Below, one piece after another: positions 43,900 to 51,582 of a DNA stretch of 55,026 nt. The translations under genes and the position numbers were made by a program. The notes under the pieces are model-generated. The model saw nothing but the letters and a program-made list of their open reading frames with translations. It was not told the DNA's origin and did not search any database. The DNA is from Firm-04 sp964392175. GTDB lineage: Bacteria; Bacillota; Clostridia; Oscillospirales; Ruminococcaceae. The stretch lies in the NCBI GenBank assembly GCA_964392175.1, contig CAYMOJ010000010.1:1-55026 (forward strand). The letters run 5' to 3'. The first letter of the stretch is position 1. Every line of letters begins with the position of its first letter.

Positions 43900-46341
43900 T
43901 CAACCACTTTGATCACTGGTGCCAAAGTCCAAACTGATGACCGACCATTTTTCTACCATTGTACCCGCAGGCACGCTTTGCAGCAGAACCTTCACACTAC
44001 TTTGCTCTGTGGCGGCGCCCTTCGCAACATAATTCAAATTGGCCTGTGCAAACTTTGCGTTTGCCTCCGCGAAAGAAAGTCCTGTGACATCCGGAACAAC
44101 AACATACTCCTCTGTCACATTGTTGTCAGTATACAGCAGCACGGTGCTTCCCTTAGATACCACTGATCCTGTAATGGGGGTCTGCATGGTGACAACCTCG
44201 CCACTGCCTACCAGCTCATATGTCAGCCCCAACTGCTCCAACTGCGCCTTGACTTCGTTAATATCATTATCGATCAACAGCGGAATCGTTACATCAAGGT
44301 TTTCTTTTTCTTCATCGGTATACTCAGGGTAATAGCCCAAATACGGCAGAAGTTTTTCCAGTACGGCACGGGCATATGGCACAGCAACGGTACTACCGTA
44401 ATAATTGATATCCGCATTGGGGCGATCTGCCATAACCAGCATCACGATCTCAGGATCGTCCGCAGGTGCGAAGCAGCAATAAGAAGCCACATACTGTGCG
44501 TCCTCTGCCGTGGTATCGCCGCTGATGATCTGTGCAGTACCCGATTTACCACCGATTTTATATCCCTTAATGTAAGCATTGCCACCGCCGTTGGTTTCTA
44601 CCACTGCCTGCAATGCATTGCGCATCAGCTCGGAGGTTTCAGCGGAAATGACCTGGCGGCGCACGGTTTTCTCGTTGGTCAACACCTCATTGCCGTCGGT
44701 ATCTACGATTTTACTGACCACATATGGCTCTAACAAATAACCGCCGTTCACTACCGCTGCGTAACCCGCAACCATCTCAATGGGGGAAATAGAGTTGGTC
44801 TGACCAATTGAGCTGGATGCCAATTCCACAGGGCCCATATCTTCCTGCTTTTTGTAAACGGAAGATGTCTCGCCGTACAGATCAATGCCGGTGCGCTCGG
44901 TGAGTCCGAAGGCTTCAAAATACCGGCAGAAAAGCTCTTTCCCCAAATCTCTGCCGATCGTCATAAAAGCAGGGTTGCAGGAGTTGGTCAGCACCTGCAC
45001 AAAAGTCTGCGAACCGTGACCGGCACGTTTCCAACAGTGAATCGGCGGTACGCCTTCCACCACAACGTGAGATCCGGTACAGTTGAAATGACTATCATAG
45101 GTAATCACATTTTCTTCCAGCGCAGCCGATGCAGTGAACACCTTAAACACCGAACCGGGAATATAGGTTTCGGTGATGCACTTGTTGCGCCATTGCTTTT
45201 CCCGCTCATTGCCAATCGCTTTGCTCTGCTCCGTTTCATCCAAAATCGCTTCAATGGTTGCTTGTGCCGTCGAATCATAAATCACAAACGGCTCATTGGG
45301 GTCAAAGCCGGGCACGGTCGCCATTGCCAGAATGGCACCTGTTTTCGCATTCATAATGATACCGCAGCTGCGATTAGCGACCTCATAGGTATCCACCATT
45401 TCGTGCAGGGCATTTTCTAGGTATGTCTGCGCGGTGATATCTATGGTCAGATACACATCATCACCGTTTTGCGCCGCATAGGTTTTGGAATATCGATAGG
45501 GCATCTCGTTGCCATTGGCATCCTGCGCCGTAACGGTTTTGCCATCAATACCCGAAAGATAGTCGTTATAATATGCCTCTACACCATACATACCGTCACC
45601 ATCTGCATTGTTAAATCCGATCACGGCAGCAGCCAATTCATTTTGCGGATAGAAGCGTTTGGTATCCGGTTCGCGGCTGATAGAAGAAAGGGAGATCACA
45701 CGCTGACTTCCCTCTATGGAAATGGCAGTAATATAATCCAGAATGCGGTCTGCCTTGCTTTTTTCCACTTGTTTTTTCAGCACCACATAATTGCTGTTTG
45801 CCTCGAAAGCATCCCGCACATCCGCTGCATCCAGTGCAAGATTGGTCGCCAAAAAATCCACAATTTGATTCAGCAGCACATCAGTCTCTACGACATCTGC
45901 CACGTAGGTCTCGCCGTTTTGCTGTGCCTTCGCAGCTTTTTCCAGCTCCGAGGCATTCTTTTTTTCGACAAGCTCCATTTCATCAGCGAACAACCCGGGG
46001 TCAACAAAGATGCGGTACACGGTGGCACTTTGTGCCAAAATCGTACCATTTGCATCATAGATCGTGCCACGTTCCGCGGGAATCACTATAGTGCCAAACT
46101 GACGAGAATTTGCCATATCGGTGAACTCATCATGGCGCAGAATGGTCAGCCGAAAGATGTTGATGATCAGAACCAGTGCCATGAACAACAATGCAAACAT
46201 CACAATGGTTGCATAATGATTCTTACGTTCCGTAGGAGCAGTTTTGGTAACAGTTTTTGAGGAACCTGAAGAAAAAAGCCGAAATCTACGTTTGCCGGTG
46301 CGCCCTGCATTGGGTTGTTCCTGCTGATTGCGTTTCTGCAT
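43900..46341 (-). CDS. Class B PBP with two PASTA domains (PBP2x/SpoVD type)
   Basis: The 813-residue transpeptidase cross-links septal or spore peptidoglycan with FtsW. It has a basic cytoplasmic tail, one membrane helix (43-65), a dimerisation domain with RGTIYDANG (91-99), and a transpeptidase domain with S397-VFK, S454-CN and K599-SGT. Two PASTA domains close the protein (about 683-740 and 745-808), which bind wall fragments or beta-lactams. Synteny fits either the divisional PBP2x-type enzyme or SpoVD. The ATG at 46341 lies 8 nt after AAAGGAG; an open upstream extension of 30 codons was not used. Confidence 0.93.
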   Translation of the reverse strand: MQKRNQQEQPNAGRTGKRRFRLFSSGSSKTVTKTAPTERKNHYATIVMFALLFMALVLIINIFRLTILRHDEFTDMANSRQFGTIVIPAERGTIYDANGTILAQSATVYRIFVDPGLFADEMELVEKKNASELEKAAKAQQNGETYVADVVETDVLLNQIVDFLATNLALDAADVRDAFEANSNYVVLKKQVEKSKADRILDYITAISIEGSQRVISLSSISREPDTKRFYPQNELAAAVIGFNNADGDGMYGVEAYYNDYLSGIDGKTVTAQDANGNEMPYRYSKTYAAQNGDDVYLTIDITAQTYLENALHEMVDTYEVANRSCGIIMNAKTGAILAMATVPGFDPNEPFVIYDSTAQATIEAILDETEQSKAIGNEREKQWRNKCITETYIPGSVFKVFTASAALEENVITYDSHFNCTGSHVVVEGVPPIHCWKRAGHGSQTFVQVLTNSCNPAFMTIGRDLGKELFCRYFEAFGLTERTGIDLYGETSSVYKKQEDMGPVELASSSIGQTNSISPIEMVAGYAAVVNGGYLLEPYVVSKIVDTDGNEVLTNEKTVRRQVISAETSELMRNALQAVVETNGGGNAYIKGYKIGGKSGTAQIISGDTTAEDAQYVASYCCFAPADDPEIVMLVMADRPNADINYYGSTVAVPYARAVLEKLLPYLGYYPEYTDEEKENLDVTIPLLIDNDINEVKAQLEQLGLTYELVGSGEVVTMQTPITGSVVSKGSTVLLYTDNNVTEEYVVVPDVTGLSFAEANAKFAQANLNYVAKGAATEQSSVKVLLQSVPAGTMVEKWSVISLDFGTSDQSG

Positions 46342-46596
46342 TCGCGTTACTCCTTTCGGGATATGTGCGCTGCTGCAAGCTCTGCGCACGATAGCTATTC
46401 CGTGAAAACGAAACGAACGGCGAGCCAACACAACAATGCCCTCCGCCGTCCGTTTTCAATCCCTTTGCAGCCGCTTTTTACGGTCTTGCGCCGGTGTCGA
46501 TTCTCTTTTTCTTTGTTCTACACACAGTGATCTTTCTGTCATATTCGGTATTCAAAAGGCACACAGACGGTTTGTTTGGTGTTTTTTATGTATATG
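46342..46596 (-). other. Gap between the FtsL-like and PBP genes
   Basis: The 255-bp gap holds an imperfect hairpin (CGGCG near 46413 with CGCCG near 46445) followed, on the minus strand, by a T-rich stretch. It could be a partial terminator or RNA-processing site. I see no consensus promoter and no convincing gene. Confidence 0.4.
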
Positions 46597-47472
46597 TCAA
46601 ACACCACGCAACCATGCCCACACCGCGCGGAAATTTTCCTGAATCTTTTCCCAGATGCTCTGTTCAGGCTCCGCAATAATCACCTGATCTTCGGTCTGGA
46701 TCTTAACGTATTTGATCTGAGAGTCATCTAACTGCATCAGTCCAAGAACATCTTCAGCGTACTCCTCAACATTCTTGACGGTCGTCTTGCCGTCGATCTC
46801 TGAGCGCAGCGATACATTTGACGCCTTCAGGTCATCGTATTCAGCTTGCGCAACCGCCAGCGCGGTATACACCTCATTGGTTTTCACCTTTCCGTAAATC
46901 GTTCCACCCAGCAGTGCCAGCGCACATACTGCAAGAAAAAATACACGGATTGCAGCCACGGGGGTTCTGCGTATTCCGCTGCGTATCAACTCGCCAAACC
47001 TCCTTGCTGTGGCTTTTATGATTTCCGAATCTGCCAAGAAACGAACACCATCATGCACATCATCTTCACCTGCATCGTGCATGGGCATCGGCTCCGCGTC
47101 ATACTCGGGCATCACATCGATGCCTTGCGTGTCTTCCGCATCGGCAGACTCCTCCTGCCACGGAGCGTAAGCATTGGCACCTGAAAAATAGGAAAATCCA
47201 CCCTTTGGCCCACGGGGATAACCCGCATCATCGGGTATAGACGACTGCTGTCTCTGCTGATTCGCATCGTCCTGCCCCATAAATGCAGCGCGCAGATTCC
47301 GAGCAGATTGCTCATATCGAGCGCGACGGACATCATCATCATTCTGCGCATAGAGCACAAGATGGGGCGAATTTTGCATAGCCTGCACACGATTCTCTTC
47401 TGTCATCCGCCGTCTTTCCTCATCAGAAAGAAACGGGTCGTGAGAACCGCTTGCCGAAATATAATCCGGCAC
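46597..47472 (-). CDS. FtsL/DivIC-like division protein with a long cytoplasmic extension
   Basis: The protein is 291 residues from the GTG at 47472, which lies 8 nt after an AAAGGGGG site; a GTG 14 codons upstream lacks one. A single membrane helix (about 173-194, VFFLAVCALALLGGTIYG) is followed by a short outside coiled coil (VAQAEYDDLKASNVSLRSEI) and NVEEYAEDVLGLMQLDDSQIKYV, the DivIC/FtsL pattern. The 170-residue cytoplasmic part is acidic, Asp/Met/Pro-rich and probably disordered, far longer than in usual FtsL (about 100-120 residues in all). Its place between rsmH and the PBP is the ftsL position. Confidence 0.78.
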   Translation of the reverse strand: MPDYISASGSHDPFLSDEERRRMTEENRVQAMQNSPHLVLYAQNDDDVRRARYEQSARNLRAAFMGQDDANQQRQQSSIPDDAGYPRGPKGGFSYFSGANAYAPWQEESADAEDTQGIDVMPEYDAEPMPMHDAGEDDVHDGVRFLADSEIIKATARRFGELIRSGIRRTPVAAIRVFFLAVCALALLGGTIYGKVKTNEVYTALAVAQAEYDDLKASNVSLRSEIDGKTTVKNVEEYAEDVLGLMQLDDSQIKYVKIQTEDQVIIAEPEQSIWEKIQENFRAVWAWLRGV

Positions 47473-47642
47473 GATTCGCGCCCCCTTTCTAACGACCTGC
47501 ACAGGATATTTCACTTCTATTTCGCCATCCGGCTTACTTTTTGTACTCTGTTTTTTCAGCCTTCCGGCACACTCGTTTTGTATCTTCTTTGAAAATCTAA
47601 TCGTCTAGCAGGCGATCCCTTCTATTTGTTCCTGATGTTTTG

Positions 47643-48578
47643 CTATTCTTTTATTTTTTCTATTGTTCGCAGTTCTGCGCTACGGCTACGAGGATTCTGT
47701 TCCAATTCCGTAGCATCTGCCACAACCGGCTTATGGTGCACCAACCTGCCACGCGGCGTTTTGCCGCATACACAAACCGGAAACTGCGGTGGGCACTCAC
47801 ACCCGCTGCAAAACTCCTTGAATTTCACCTTCACGATGCGTGCTTCAAGACTATGAAATGTCAGCACCGCAAGACGGCCACCCGGCTTGAGGGCATCAAA
47901 GGCAGCGTCTAAAGCAATATTCAGTACATTCAGCTCGTCATTGACTGCGATGCGAATTGCTTGGAACGTCTTTTTGCACGGGTTCTTATCACGCCGTGCC
48001 TTGGCCGGCACTCCTTTTTTGATCAATTCAGCAAGCTCCAAGGTAGTTTCAATGGGTTTTTGCGTTCTCGCAGCAACGATCTGTGCCACGATAGTCCGTG
48101 CATATTTCTCCTCGCCGTACTGATAGAGGATTTCCGTCAGTGCTTGTGGCGAAAGCTGGTTGACGAGATCCGCAGCGGTTTTCCCCTGTTGGGACATCCG
48201 CATATCCAGTGGCGCATCCTTATTGTAGGAAAAACCTCTGGAAGCCTCATCCAGCTCGTGACTACTGACGCCCAAATCCAACAGAATTCCATCTGCTTTG
48301 GTATGGTGCGCAGCAAGCACATCGCCGAGTGTCACAAAATTCGCATGAATCATCGTCACAGGCAGCCCTGCAAGCCGCGCAGAAGCTTCTACGATGGCGT
48401 CAGGATCCTGATCCATAGAAAAGAGTCTACCGCCCTCTGTAAGACGCGTGGCGATTGCATAAGAATGTCCGCCTCCACCCGCAGTGCCATCCAAGTAAAC
48501 ACCGTTCGGGCGAATGTTCAGATCCTCCATCACCGCGTTCAACATCACTGGGGCATGATAACCGTACTCGGCTGGCAT
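47643..48578 (-). CDS. rsmH: 16S rRNA (cytosine(1402)-N4)-methyltransferase RsmH
   Basis: RsmH (MraW) methylates C1402 in the ribosomal decoding centre. The 311-residue protein has HAPVMLNAVMEDL, the SAM loop YLDGTAGGGGHSYAIA, DLGVSSHELDEASRGFSY, and the C-terminal TFHSLEARIVK and RSAELRTIEK. The ATG at 48578 lies 2 bp after the mraZ stop with GGAGG 7 nt before it, so the two are coupled. It is the usual second gene of the dcw cluster. Confidence 0.97.
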   Translation of the reverse strand: MPAEYGYHAPVMLNAVMEDLNIRPNGVYLDGTAGGGGHSYAIATRLTEGGRLFSMDQDPDAIVEASARLAGLPVTMIHANFVTLGDVLAAHHTKADGILLDLGVSSHELDEASRGFSYNKDAPLDMRMSQQGKTAADLVNQLSPQALTEILYQYGEEKYARTIVAQIVAARTQKPIETTLELAELIKKGVPAKARRDKNPCKKTFQAIRIAVNDELNVLNIALDAAFDALKPGGRLAVLTFHSLEARIVKVKFKEFCSGCECPPQFPVCVCGKTPRGRLVHHKPVVADATELEQNPRSRSAELRTIEKIKE

Positions 48579-48580
48579 AT

Positions 48581-49042
48581 TCACTCCTCCGTTGATGCAT
48601 ACATCCGCTTACGCTTTGCAAGCATCATTGCACGAATATCCGCACTCTTTTCGTTGATAAATGCATCGTAACGTTCTTTTTCCCAGATCTCAACGCCCTT
48701 TCCTGCGCCGACAACAACTGCTGTCCCGCTTGTCATCGAAGCAAAAGTGCGCAATTCCTCCGGCAACGTGATTCTGCCCATGGTGTCAGGTTCCACGATA
48801 TGGGTCACATCGCCGATCACAGTCATCATCATACTGATATCATACGGAGTCATGCCTTCACACATTGTTTCGCAGAATGCCTCGAAGCCCTCTTTGGAGT
48901 AAGCGACAACGCAGCCCTTTCCATCGATATCCTGTGTGAGATAAATTGCATCGCCCAGTATTCCTCGGAACACCGCCGGGAAACTCATGCGGCCGCGCTT
49001 GTCCATTGACACTGTCTGTTTGCTCGTCAATTGTGTACTCAC
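48581..49042 (-). CDS. mraZ: Transcriptional regulator MraZ
   Basis: MraZ is a ring-forming AbrB-like DNA-binding protein that represses its own dcw operon in E. coli. The 153-residue protein has the two characteristic repeats, SMDKRGRMSFPAVFR (about 12-26) and EPDTMGRITLPEELR (about 83-97), each with the DxxGRxxxP core. The GTG at 49042 lies 8 nt after AAGGAGG and is preferred to an upstream in-frame start. Four TGGCA repeats upstream are the probable binding sites. Confidence 0.95.
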   Translation of the reverse strand: MSTQLTSKQTVSMDKRGRMSFPAVFRGILGDAIYLTQDIDGKGCVVAYSKEGFEAFCETMCEGMTPYDISMMMTVIGDVTHIVEPDTMGRITLPEELRTFASMTSGTAVVVGAGKGVEIWEKERYDAFINEKSADIRAMMLAKRKRMYASTEE

Positions 49043-49210
49043 GCCGACCGCCTCCTTTGGCACAAATCCATCAGCAATGCGAAATCGGACAACCAATCAG
49101 CACGGAGATGATTGCTTGTCCACTTTCGCAGCTTCGGTTTTGTAAGCCTTTTTTGTTCTACACGACAGCAAGCATATTTTTTTCTTTGGCATACAGCAGG
49201 CTACAGGGCT

Positions 49211-49245
49211 TGCCAACAAATGCCATCGCTTGCCATCCGTTGCCA
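49211..49245 (-). promoter_or_regulatory. Candidate MraZ operator: four TGGCA repeats, 10-bp period
   Basis: On the minus strand TGGCA occurs at 49241-49245, 49231-49235, 49221-49225 and 49211-49215, each separated by exactly 5 bp. E. coli MraZ binds TGGGN repeats with the same 5-bp spacing. The first repeat begins two bases after the -10 hexamer, so bound MraZ would cover the start site. Confidence 0.8.
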
Positions 49246-49247
49246 TT

Positions 49248-49276
49248 ATTGTATCACAGAAACAAGAGGTTGTCAA
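49248..49276 (-). promoter_or_regulatory. Promoter of the dcw cluster (mraZ)
   Basis: The minus strand shows TTGACA (49271-49276), 17 bp, TACAAT (49248-49253). The leader to the mraZ GTG is about 200 nt. Confidence 0.8.
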
Positions 49277-49393
49277 GAGGTTGCCAAGAGATTTTTATGA
49301 TTTTTGGCAAATTAATTTTGCGCGGATCCAAAAATGACGTATTTCCGTTGTTTGCCATTTTGGAAACATCCTCATCTCATGATCAATGTCAAA

Positions 49394-49707
49394 TCAAGGC
49401 AACAGTTCCATCGTGACTTCTCCGGGCAGGGCAGCTACAAACCGCTTTGCAAGTTGAGAGTTCCATTGCTTTTCGATTTCTTCAACGGAGTTCCAAAGAG
49501 TAACTCGGTCGGCATATTCGGGTGGATCATTTGAGGGCGCATGATTTCTGTATAGATCACTTCTTTTTTGCAAGTGTAGTTCTTGGTTTTCTGGTCATAC
49601 TCGGAAAACAGCTTTTCTCCGGCTTGATAGACAGCCCCGGCAACCGCAGAGTTTTCTTTGCTCCGCTATGTGATTTTTATATTAAATGGGGAACAGGCAT
49701 TCTCCAT
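49394..49707 (-). pseudogene. Broken MobA/MobL-type relaxase N-terminus
   Basis: Minus-strand translation from an ATG at 49707 gives MENACSPFNIKIT, a TAG stop, then RSKENSAVAGAVYQAGEKLF and EYDQKTKNYTCKKEVIYTEI, continuing after a frameshift near the CGCCCTC stretch (about 49538) with SNDPPEYADRVTLWNSVEEI and a further AKRFVAALPGEV segment, and a TGA at 49394. The order matches the start of MobQ-family relaxases (xIKxxSRxxGxSAVAAAAYRxGE, ..., APxxxxDRxTLWNxVE, ALPxEL). Relaxases nick oriT in plasmid or ICE transfer. The in-frame stop, the frameshift and the missing C-terminus show that it is dead. Confidence 0.75.
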
Positions 49708-49736
49708 CATCTCTTTTTTGAATTTGGGTAAAGCAA

Positions 49737-49766
49737 AAGCAGGAGACCTTTTCAGATTTCCTGCTT
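49737..49766 (-). terminator. Stem-loop upstream of the relaxase remnant
   Basis: AAGCAGGA pairs with TCCTGCTT around a 14-nt loop; the minus-strand continuation TTGCTTT is moderately T-rich. Confidence 0.5.
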
Positions 49767-49794
49767 CGTTGTGCCGCATGAAAAGCGGCGGTAA

Positions 49795-49832
49795 TTCAAT
49801 TGTAATGCGAGCCATTGATGGCTCAAATTGAA
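49795..49832 (-). terminator. Strong palindromic stem-loop behind the 87-residue gene
   Basis: GAGCCATTGATGGCTC (49809-49824) is a perfect inverted repeat, extended by TTCAATT and AATTGAA arms. It stands 15 bp after the stop of the small minus-strand gene. The T tail is poor, so it may be a non-terminator repeat. Confidence 0.45.
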
Positions 49833-49847
49833 ATTTTCAGGTGCTAA

Positions 49848-50111
49848 TCATCGCTCAAATCTCACTACATACGTTTCCAACACCTGTTGGCATGGATTTT
49901 TTACAGCATTTTCTACCGCAAAATTCTCTTCAGGATAAAGCGTTGTAATTTCTGTCGGATATGCCGGTAACGTCTTTCCAATGCTTACACCATACGCATC
50001 TTCCTTTGCAAATCTCCAATTGAAAACTGCAATCACAAAACTCCTTGTTTGCTGTAACGATTTCAGGAAGCCCCAAGCACTCTGTATCTCCGATGAAATA
50101 GCAACCTGCAT
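49848..50111 (-). CDS. Small hypothetical protein
   Basis: An 87-residue reading frame on the minus strand with no family I recognise. It contains SFVIAVFNWRFAKEDAYGVS and ends PCQQVLETYVVRFER; there is no signal peptide or membrane helix. The ribosome-binding site is poor. It lies among remnants of mobile genes and may be the tail of a larger lost gene. The reading frame in another phase is also open across most of it, so the coding call is weak. Confidence 0.3.
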   Translation of the reverse strand: MQVAISSEIQSAWGFLKSLQQTRSFVIAVFNWRFAKEDAYGVSIGKTLPAYPTEITTLYPEENFAVENAVKNPCQQVLETYVVRFER

Positions 50112-50226
50112 TGTCTTTTTCTACGGGACAGGAGCCGGACGGTGAATCAGACGAATCACTCGCCTAAAGCACTGTCACAGCCGGAGATTTATAGACTTAC
50201 GAGGAATGCGGTGAAGGGATAACCAC

Positions 50227-50703
50227 TTATTTTTTCGGATAGGAACACCCTGTTACATTTATCGGCAATCTGTTTTCTGCCGCAAATTTCACAAAAGTTT
50301 CAATTTCGGTATCCATCAACGCATACCCGCTGAATTTGTCAAACAGCATGGATACTGCCAGAACCCCAATTCCATCTGCAGCGTAAAAAAATGTAATGAC
50401 TACCTCACGACCATTAAAATAGACTTTATCCCCATTAACCTCAAACTCTGTGTTTATGGTCTTAAACTGATTTTTTCGATTTTCCGCCGCTCTTTTAATG
50501 AGAATGATAAATATCGGTATAATCATCGCAAAGTCTATTATCATCAACAAAACTGCAATAATAGCGATAGCCTGCGGTGCATTACAGATTACCGCTAATA
50601 AAACAAAAATGGAAATTGCCCATATAAACACAGGGCTTAGCATTTTCAGCACTTTTCTGTCATCTATCTGACGCACTTGAATATTTAATATATGTTTTTC
50701 CAT
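50227..50703 (-). CDS. Two-TM membrane protein of unknown function
   Basis: The 158-residue protein (ATG at 50703, 7 nt after AAGGA) has a short cytoplasmic start (EKHILNIQVRQIDDRK), two adjacent hydrophobic helices (about 23-43 and 48-70) and a soluble C-terminal part of about 80 residues with beta-strand character (TEFEVNGDKVYFNGREVVIT). The layout resembles YcxB-like proteins, but I cannot assign a family. Base composition is more AT-rich than the dcw genes, which fits acquired DNA. Confidence 0.6.
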   Translation of the reverse strand: MEKHILNIQVRQIDDRKVLKMLSPVFIWAISIFVLLAVICNAPQAIAIIAVLLMIIDFAMIIPIFIILIKRAAENRKNQFKTINTEFEVNGDKVYFNGREVVITFFYAADGIGVLAVSMLFDKFSGYALMDTEIETFVKFAAENRLPINVTGCSYPKK

Positions 50704-50831
50704 TTCATTTTCCTTAATGCTCGCCATAGCAGTAATACTTTGCGACATTTGAATCTTCATAGCCATCTACGATATCTTTTGAAAGAACTGTCAGAAGTTC
50801 ATCGAAAATAATGTTCTGTCAATCGTAATTG

Positions 50832-50912
50832 TTAACTTATACCACAATATTTCAAAACGGAACAAATATGAACATGGATTTTTTCTAAAACCTGTCTGTC
50901 TTTAGCTTCCAT
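50832..50912 (-). pseudogene. HEPN (HepT-like) toxin remnant, 26 codons
   Basis: Minus-strand translation from an ATG overlapping the end of the MntA gene gives MEAKDRQVLEKIHVHICSVL followed by KYCGIS and a stop. This matches the first helix of HEPN toxins of HEPN-MNT pairs (typically M..KDR.VLEKI..HI..VLKYC). The rest of the toxin, including the Rx4-6H active site, is missing. The order antitoxin then toxin with a short overlap is a common arrangement of the pair. Confidence 0.65.
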
Positions 50913-51204
50913 AAATGACAACTCCTGTTTTGGCTATTTCGTTCTCTACTTCAGAATTCGGAATAATCTGTGACGTATCAAGAAGATCGACATCTTTCCC
51001 TAATGCTGTTACAACATCCTCAAGAAGCCTGAAAAAAGCCATTCCTTTCAGGTCACTGTCAACAAGCAAATCAATATCACTTTTGTCCTGTGCGATCCCC
51101 TTTGCATAAGAACCAAACAGAACAGCCTTCCGGATGTTATATTCCTGAAAAATCGGAATCAAAATCGTTTGAATCTGCTGCGGTGAATAAATTTGATTTG
51201 TCAT
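50902..51204 (-). CDS. MntA-type nucleotidyltransferase antitoxin
   Basis: The 100-residue minimal nucleotidyltransferase (ATG at 51204, 7 nt after GGGAGA) has AVLFGSYAKGIAQDKSDIDL (residues 27-46), the GSxxxG...SDIDL polymerase-beta motif, and a third acidic residue in DVDLLD. In type VII toxin-antitoxin systems MntA silences the HEPN RNase HepT by adding AMP to a tyrosine. Here the toxin gene is truncated, leaving an orphan antitoxin. Its own promoter is intact. Confidence 0.85.
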   Translation of the reverse strand: MTNQIYSPQQIQTILIPIFQEYNIRKAVLFGSYAKGIAQDKSDIDLLVDSDLKGMAFFRLLEDVVTALGKDVDLLDTSQIIPNSEVENEIAKTGVVIYGS

Positions 51205-51243
51205 AATAGCATCTCCCATTAGCGGTATCCCTGTTCTAATTAA

Positions 51244-51272
51244 AGTATAGCATATTTTCTTGTTAAAGTCAA
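51244..51272 (-). promoter_or_regulatory. Promoter of the MntA antitoxin gene
   Basis: The minus strand shows TTGACT (51267-51272), 17 bp, TATACT (51244-51249). Confidence 0.7.
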
Positions 51273-51293
51273 TCCACAGAAAGGCGGTATTCC

Positions 51294-51434
51294 ATGTTCT
51301 TCACCCTAATCTTCGAAAACTCCACCGGCGACCGTATCGACATGAACACGGCCGCCAATCAGTACATGACCTCCAAAATGCAGAGTCAGGCTCCGCAGGC
51401 GGTCTTTTTATACCCAAGTTCAAAAAAGGAATGA
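51294..51434 (+). pseudogene. Phage tail protein fragment (Dit-like N-terminus)
   Basis: A 46-codon frame starts MFFTLIFENSTGDRIDMNT and stays similar to the N-termini of siphovirus distal tail proteins for about 30 residues, then runs into unrelated sequence and a stop. An AAAGGCGG site precedes the ATG. Most of the gene is missing. The family call rests on the first 30 residues only. Confidence 0.4.
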
Positions 51435-51582
51435 TGGAAATGAAAGAAACCATCCGCATGATCACCGTACTGGTCGGTGGATGGGACTCTGCATTGTCCA
51501 CGCTTGTGATCTTCATGGTTGCGGTTGGCATGAAAATTGATATTCTGGTCGGTACGAACTACGCGCACTGTGGAATGCTTTT
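51431..51582 (+). pseudogene. Phage holin fragment
   Basis: The frame MMEMKETIRMITVLVGGWDS, followed by ALSTLVIFMVAVGMKIDILVG, resembles the N-terminal half of phage holin family 4 proteins (short amphipathic start, GGWDxAL, then a membrane helix). AAGGA lies 9 nt before the ATG at 51440. The reading runs on into the antisense of merR without the second holin helix, so the gene ends at a junction near 51570. Confidence 0.5.

Noticed and set aside
49848..50111. The 87-residue frame as part of the relaxase element
   Set aside because: No relaxase, replication or conjugation motif is visible in it, and an alternative frame is open over the same stretch; left as a weak hypothetical.
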